Source: Pachypanchax playfairii (taxonomy: Eukaryota > Chordata > Actinopteri > Cyprinodontiformes > Aplocheilidae). Taken from it: DNA of 64,000 bases. The notes below the pieces were generated by a model. The model had not been told where the DNA came from. It searched no databases and worked only from the letters and a program-made list of their open reading frames with translations. The stretch covers positions 1,251,718-1,315,717 of the forward strand of contig SSNP01000031.1 of NCBI GenBank assembly GCA_006937955.1. The letters run 5' to 3'. Positions 41,301-47,300 of this stretch are shown here, piece by piece (within the stretch, counting starts at the first letter, position 1; the number at the start of each line of letters is the position of its first letter). A program made the translations under genes and the position numbers.

Positions 41301-44300
41301 ATTTAACACATTTATCATGTGGCTTGAGCACACACACATATTCCCTTTACTGCATAAACAGCATTTGTTTTGCTCACACACGCAGGGCAGGCCAGTACCT
41401 GAATGCGGAGCTACATTCATCAAATTCATGGCTGCGGTCAGAGTTAAGAAGGACCAGCATGATGAGTAAGGCGACTGCATTGCTAGCAATGCTTAAGGTT
41501 TGTAATAAAAAGCCTAAAGGCAAAAAAAAAAATATAAGAGCTGAGGATGAATCATCATCTTATAAGTCTTCTTGTCACGAAAGCCTCACGTTTGAAAGTC
41601 TTTTATGAATCAACGGTTTCTTAAAAATCCTTTTGAAGTCCCGCTTCTTAAAAAAATGTCTTCAAAAGGCTGTAAAAAGTGCAACTTAACATAAACTGGC
41701 AGCACTTATAAATACTGTGGAGCAACGAAACTAAAGAAGTTTAGGTCCTTGGTTTTCCTCGATACATCTCAACCAATCGTGGGAGGAAGACTTTTTAAAT
41801 AATGGCCACATTATCCTGCAAGTAATTAACAGCTCATTTACTTTAATCTATAAAGAATTAATTGCTGATCTAAAACACAGGTCAGGTGGATATTAGATAA
41901 AGCACGATAACAATCAAATATGTATATGATATGTTAAATTATACAATTATAGGTACATTGTATGTTTACTAGTCAAAGCACAAAGAAGTAAAATACAATC
42001 TGAGCCTTAGAAAAGTCAAGTTGATGACAAAAAACGACAAAAATAAAAAACCAAGGGGTGCTAGAACACTAGACAATATATAAGTTTAGCAAACAGATGT
42101 TTATACAATTTAAAGGAATAAAGCATTTGCCAAATTGGGACAATTCAGATATCTGTTTATCCAGATTCTGAAGGGATTTAAACGTTTACAAGCTGTATTA
42201 CTTAAATATATTCTGCAACTCTTGTAACCTCTGCCCTGAAATTCTCCATAACAGCTCTGTCACTCCGAGCAGACACTTTAAAACATCTTGTCTTTTCTTC
42301 CCAGCCTGCTAAAATGACCCAAAACAACAGAGTGGCACCTATTTTATGCATTTAAATTGCCTGCACTCAGAAATGCCCAAACAAAAATGGGCTCCCTAAA
42401 TCTGTAACCATTAAAAGAAAAGAGAAAAAAAAGTTACATTTTGGAGGGAACTCATTAAAACTGATGTGAATATGCTGTTTATAGTCTCATCTCAACTTAT
42501 GGACAGTGTTTTGCCAATGAAATCCACAACAGAGCGAGAACAAAACAGCTCATTAACTTTAATTGTGCTCAAGAAATGACTGACACACAATGTCCCAGGA
42601 GAACACAAACAAACAAGAACAGACTCATTTCGGCAGCCCCTCTTCTCTTTCCGTCCTCACCCCCCATCCATCTTCCTTTTTTCCTCTAAAGACTTGTTTG
42701 ACATATGCTGGTTGCACTTGAGTGCCCATTTGAGGGGCAGAACTGGGAATCTTGGGAAAGCAGAGGACTGGGGATGGGGAGGTGCGGGAGAGAAACTGGA
42801 ATCTTCCCCTCGACCTCCTAAAGCGGCAAAGACACCAGTGTGATATCCCAGAAGCCCTTACTGTGGGGGAAGGATCTAATCAGATATAGCCGTGCTTAAC
42901 TAAGCCCATCGCTACGCTACGTTCACCCCGATGTCTCAGGAGAGCGGGTGGGGGGTGGGGGGGTAAGCGGAAGTACGTAGCATAACGCGGCACATCACAG
43001 GGCAGAGAGAATTATTAATGTGAGCCACAGCAATGAGCAGACGGAAATTTGGGTCATCGTGACATTAAAGTGACATTAATTATGAGCTAAATGTGACCTT
43101 CTTGGTTCTTTGCTGCACTTCTAAACCCGAGCATTACGTATGATCAAACAGGGGCAAAGCAACACCTGGAGGATGAGGAACAGAACATAGTCTGTGACTG
43201 CAGCAACGACACGCACTGATTTCCAATGTTGGTGCCATATAGAAAACAGAGCTGTTTTGTAACAATTTGAGAAAAACTTTTTTCCACATTGAATCAAAGT
43301 AACATTCTCATGTAACGTTTTCTGTTAACAGAATCATCAAGTCAGGGCGCACGTTAAAAGCCATCTGAATTGAGGATTTGTTACTTGCTTGATCTGTGTC
43401 AGCCGGTATCTACTGCCTACTGTCGCTGGGCAACAGCTGGGGTTCACCCTTGACAAATCGCCAGTCCATCCCAGGGACAGAGACAACCGTGCATATACAC
43501 GCACACAGTTGCAAATTGCTTAAGGACCTAAAATGAATGTTTTTGGTCTGTGGGAAACTAGAGTAGCCACAGAAAGTCTGCACATGCACAGAGAGAATTT
43601 AAAACCACACAGACAGGCATCAGCCTGGAAGTCAACGTCCGACCCTCGTGCTACAAACATTGCAAACCAACTGAGCCAGTGAAGTTGTGGATGCTGTGAT
43701 TCAGTCTGTGTCATCTCCTGATCGAGAACGTGTCGGCCATCCTGCAGGTTACCTGGATGGAAAACACTCAACAGCTGAAGGGACCCTATTGTAATCTGGT
43801 GAGGAACAAAAACAACAAACAAATCCAACGCAAACTACCAGATAATCCTCCATACCAAGCTATAGATTGTGATGAACTGTGGAAGCAAAAAATAAGCTAG
43901 AAACAATAATCTTTTTCACACAGTTTCACAAGCTTTTCTGACATAAAAGCAGACATCCTAGTGAAGCTGGTGTGATTCCTCTTAGGTAACCAAACAAAGG
44001 AGGTGTAACATTTGACACTGAAAGTCAGAATTCTTGCAAATCAACGAGGTGACAACCACAACCGCAACATTTTGCACTGAAGTGACTGGCCTGCTGCGCT
44101 GATCTTGTGTATCTCACATTCAACTCCAGTAATATCACAGGATGTTCTGTCCATTCTGGTCAAACAGCAAATATCTCTGTCATCAATTCTAAAGTCATGA
44201 GGTGTACAAAAACAAACAGAACCTTGGTTCTAATCACATCTGCTTGTATAGATTTATGAAGTCAATAATGTTACATATCCAGTATCTTAAAACAGCCTTG

Positions 44301-47300
44301 GTTGGCAGATATGCTGTACGTGAATTTATTCTATTACACTTCATGTCAACTGACATCCAAACATCGTTAGTAGACAAGCTGATCTGGAGTCTGTGTCACA
44401 TGATTTAATGGCATGATCTGTTAAAAAGACAAAGAAAAATTATGTATCATCTATTCCCACATGTTTCTCTTAGTTGACAGTCTGGCAAGACGTTCTGAGA
44501 TGTCAAGAAACATTTTGCTCCTCCGTATAAAATTGGATCCAACAACAGCCCGACACTTCACCGCAAACCGGAGCAAGAGAATACAACAATGTGCTGCTCA
44601 GAAACATGACATCTGCTTTGTGTAAGTTCAAAGCTTAATCTGAAGCATCAAAGGCAGCGACGGGATCCTGTAATGGGCTGACTCAGTTATGGAGAAAGAG
44701 CAAGCAAGGACAGAACAGATGCAATCTCTACCCTGACATGATAAAATAGCTGAACTCTCCTTTTTTCAGGTATTGTGTTTCTTTTATGCCCCTTTCTTTT
44801 ATTTAACCTTTTTTTAACCTTTCCTCTCTGCTGGTACACCTCCATCTGTGCTCTTCTGTCCTGCGATGCCATCACCAGGAAGAGAATAGAGGTCCGACTC
44901 ACAGTTTCAGCTGCTACAGCTGCCACGTCACTCGTGCAAGCTGGTGGCATGGGAAATGCAGACGGACAGCGGAGTGACAGCAGACTGAGTGATGAAGGGA
45001 AGGACATGATGTGCATAAAAACGGTTGGAATAACAAGTCTGAACAAAACCGACAGGGAAGTGGGCACACAGGGAGCCCTCTCTTCAGCCCCACCTTTTCT
45101 TTGGCCAACAGCGAGCTCTTTTATCAATAGCACTCAGGAAAATGAAGAGGGAGGAAAGGATTGGAGGGGAGATGCACAGAAGAAAACAGCAGAAGGAGAT
45201 AGTGAGGTTGGGATGTGACTACAAAGATGAGATTTAGCCGGATGGAGAGCAAAAGAGGAAGAGCTGGAAACTGGACAGAGAGAAAGGAAGGGCGAGTGGC
45301 AACGGAACGAAACCCTAGGACGGACAGTTTGGATGATCGTTAAGACAAATGGGAAAGAGGATGGGAGGGACAAAACAGAAAACAACGAGATGAAGAGAGG
45401 GTCATATAAAGGAAGGAGCAGAGAGAAAAAGGGCTCCAATAGGAGAATATGTAACATAATCGAGACGACCGAGCTGCAGGGGGGAGAAAGGAGAAAGAAG
45501 CTGGCAGAGAAGGCAGTAACCAGAATCCTATTGATGTGTAATGAAATCCCATATCAGGGGAGAGAAAAACGGAAGGATAAACGAATGGAAGGAAATGGGG
45601 ATGAGAAGAGAGCAGCAGCATTGTGGCTGGGGGGTGGCGGTGGGGTGGGTGAATGAGCGGAAGATGGGACGCAAGAGGGCATAGTGTCATTTGTTAAATA
45701 ATGCAGGGATGGAGTGGCAGGAAGTGCGATGGAGATGAGCCAACAGCGTAAGGCAAAGCCACAGAAGATGGTGAGATTTGTAAATGTGATGAGGAAGAGG
45801 CCTGGGTGTGAGCATGACACAGCCATGGCACAAATAGGATGGGTGGGGGGTCAATTATAGGTGCAGCTTTCTGAGCTAATACTGATTGAGGATTCTTTGT
45901 AAGAGCTTTAACAGACGGCGTGTGGGCGATGTGCCCATTTTCATAGAGAGTTAGAACGTGTAGCGCGAGATCATAGTTCATTCAACGTTTTTAATCAATT
46001 CAAAACATTAAAGAGTTTTAGTTCAAGGCTGAAACCCTAATAAAGTTTCATTACTGTCCGTTTTTAAAAATGAAAAACTCTGATCAAACTGTTAAATCTT
46101 TCATTTTAACTAAAACACACTGTAGCAGTCAATAAGGAAACATATACACTATAACTGACTGCTCATATAACAAACACACTTACTGTTTGGGTTTGGCAGA
46201 AAAAAAGCACTTATGGGTAAGAAAACGATTATGGTTTGGCTTAAAATATAGACTTTTAAAACCCTGCACAATGTAAAATATACACACAGCGCTACCCAGA
46301 GATTTAAACCATGAAGCAAGAGGGTCTCACCGAGCGCCACGTCAGAAATAACTCAGAGTGAGAAAGTATGCACATCATTGATTTGGACAAATGTTAAAAG
46401 CCAGTATTTTTTTATGGTGACTGGTTTTTTCAATCTACCATAAAAATACAAAGAAGAAGAAATGTGTTTAGTGGTTTGGCTTGTTCCTGAGATCGTTTAT
46501 ATGTGGACAGAGATTTTACACTTCTTTTTTTATAATAAAGCTGGCTTTTTTTTTTTGGTTTTACAAGTAAAAATCTTTAATTTTTTCCACATGATAAAAA
46601 AAAAATATATTTGAGTAAAAGATAAAAATGTTTTTTCTTAAACAACGTTTCGTATCCAAGATGGAAAATAAAACATCAAATGTTTGTTGTTTTTGTTTTG
46701 ACAATCCCAAATTCTTAGTTTTCCTTGTATGTGAAATATAAATGATTTAAAATAAGAAACTCATTTGTGGTTTTTTCCAGCTCTAAGATGTTATATGACC
46801 ATTTATAATTAAGCACGTTCAGACTCTCCCATAATGGCAGTTTGTTTCGCAATAATGGTCGTGTGAGGCTAAAAACTGCGGCACATGTCTGATTTAAGGA
46901 CAAGCCCAGACTCTCCAACCCACAGTCCTCTAAAACAGCAGGGGCTGCCCATTTAGGATGTAGAGCACGCTGAGAGTGATCCTCCAAAATGGCTGACAGT
47001 TTCACCACAATGTCAGTACGAGACGGGAAACCGCGCCGCTCATGCAGCCCCCCAAACCCTTGCCAACCAAAGGCGCTCTAAAGCAGCAGGGCCAGTCTAT
47101 TCAACTCCGGCACCCTTTTGTGTCAGCACGAACTGCCGCCGTTGCCCCCAGCGCGGCGGGCCGCCGATACTTTTTAATGAGTCATTTTTATTCAGGCGAT
47201 AAGGTCAGCTACCCGCGGCGGCTTAAAAGGCCCAGAGGAGCGCTGAAGTGGCAACTCTGAGATGCCAGACAAATGCAAAGCAACCACAAGGAAGGGAGGG

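Noticed and set aside
41610..41670. 10-bp inverted repeat CCTTTTGAAG / CTTCAAAAGG
   Set aside because: It is short and spaced in AT-rich DNA, well within chance expectation.
43600..43680. tRNA-like B-box text near the end of the repeat
   Set aside because: It belongs to the gap-rich end of the interspersed repeat. No cloverleaf could be traced.
44687..45690. Several overlapping open frames of 90-150 codons on both strands
   Set aside because: They arise from the GA-rich low-complexity tract. The peptides are Ser/Leu/Phe/Pro- or Lys/Glu/Gly-biased with no domain.
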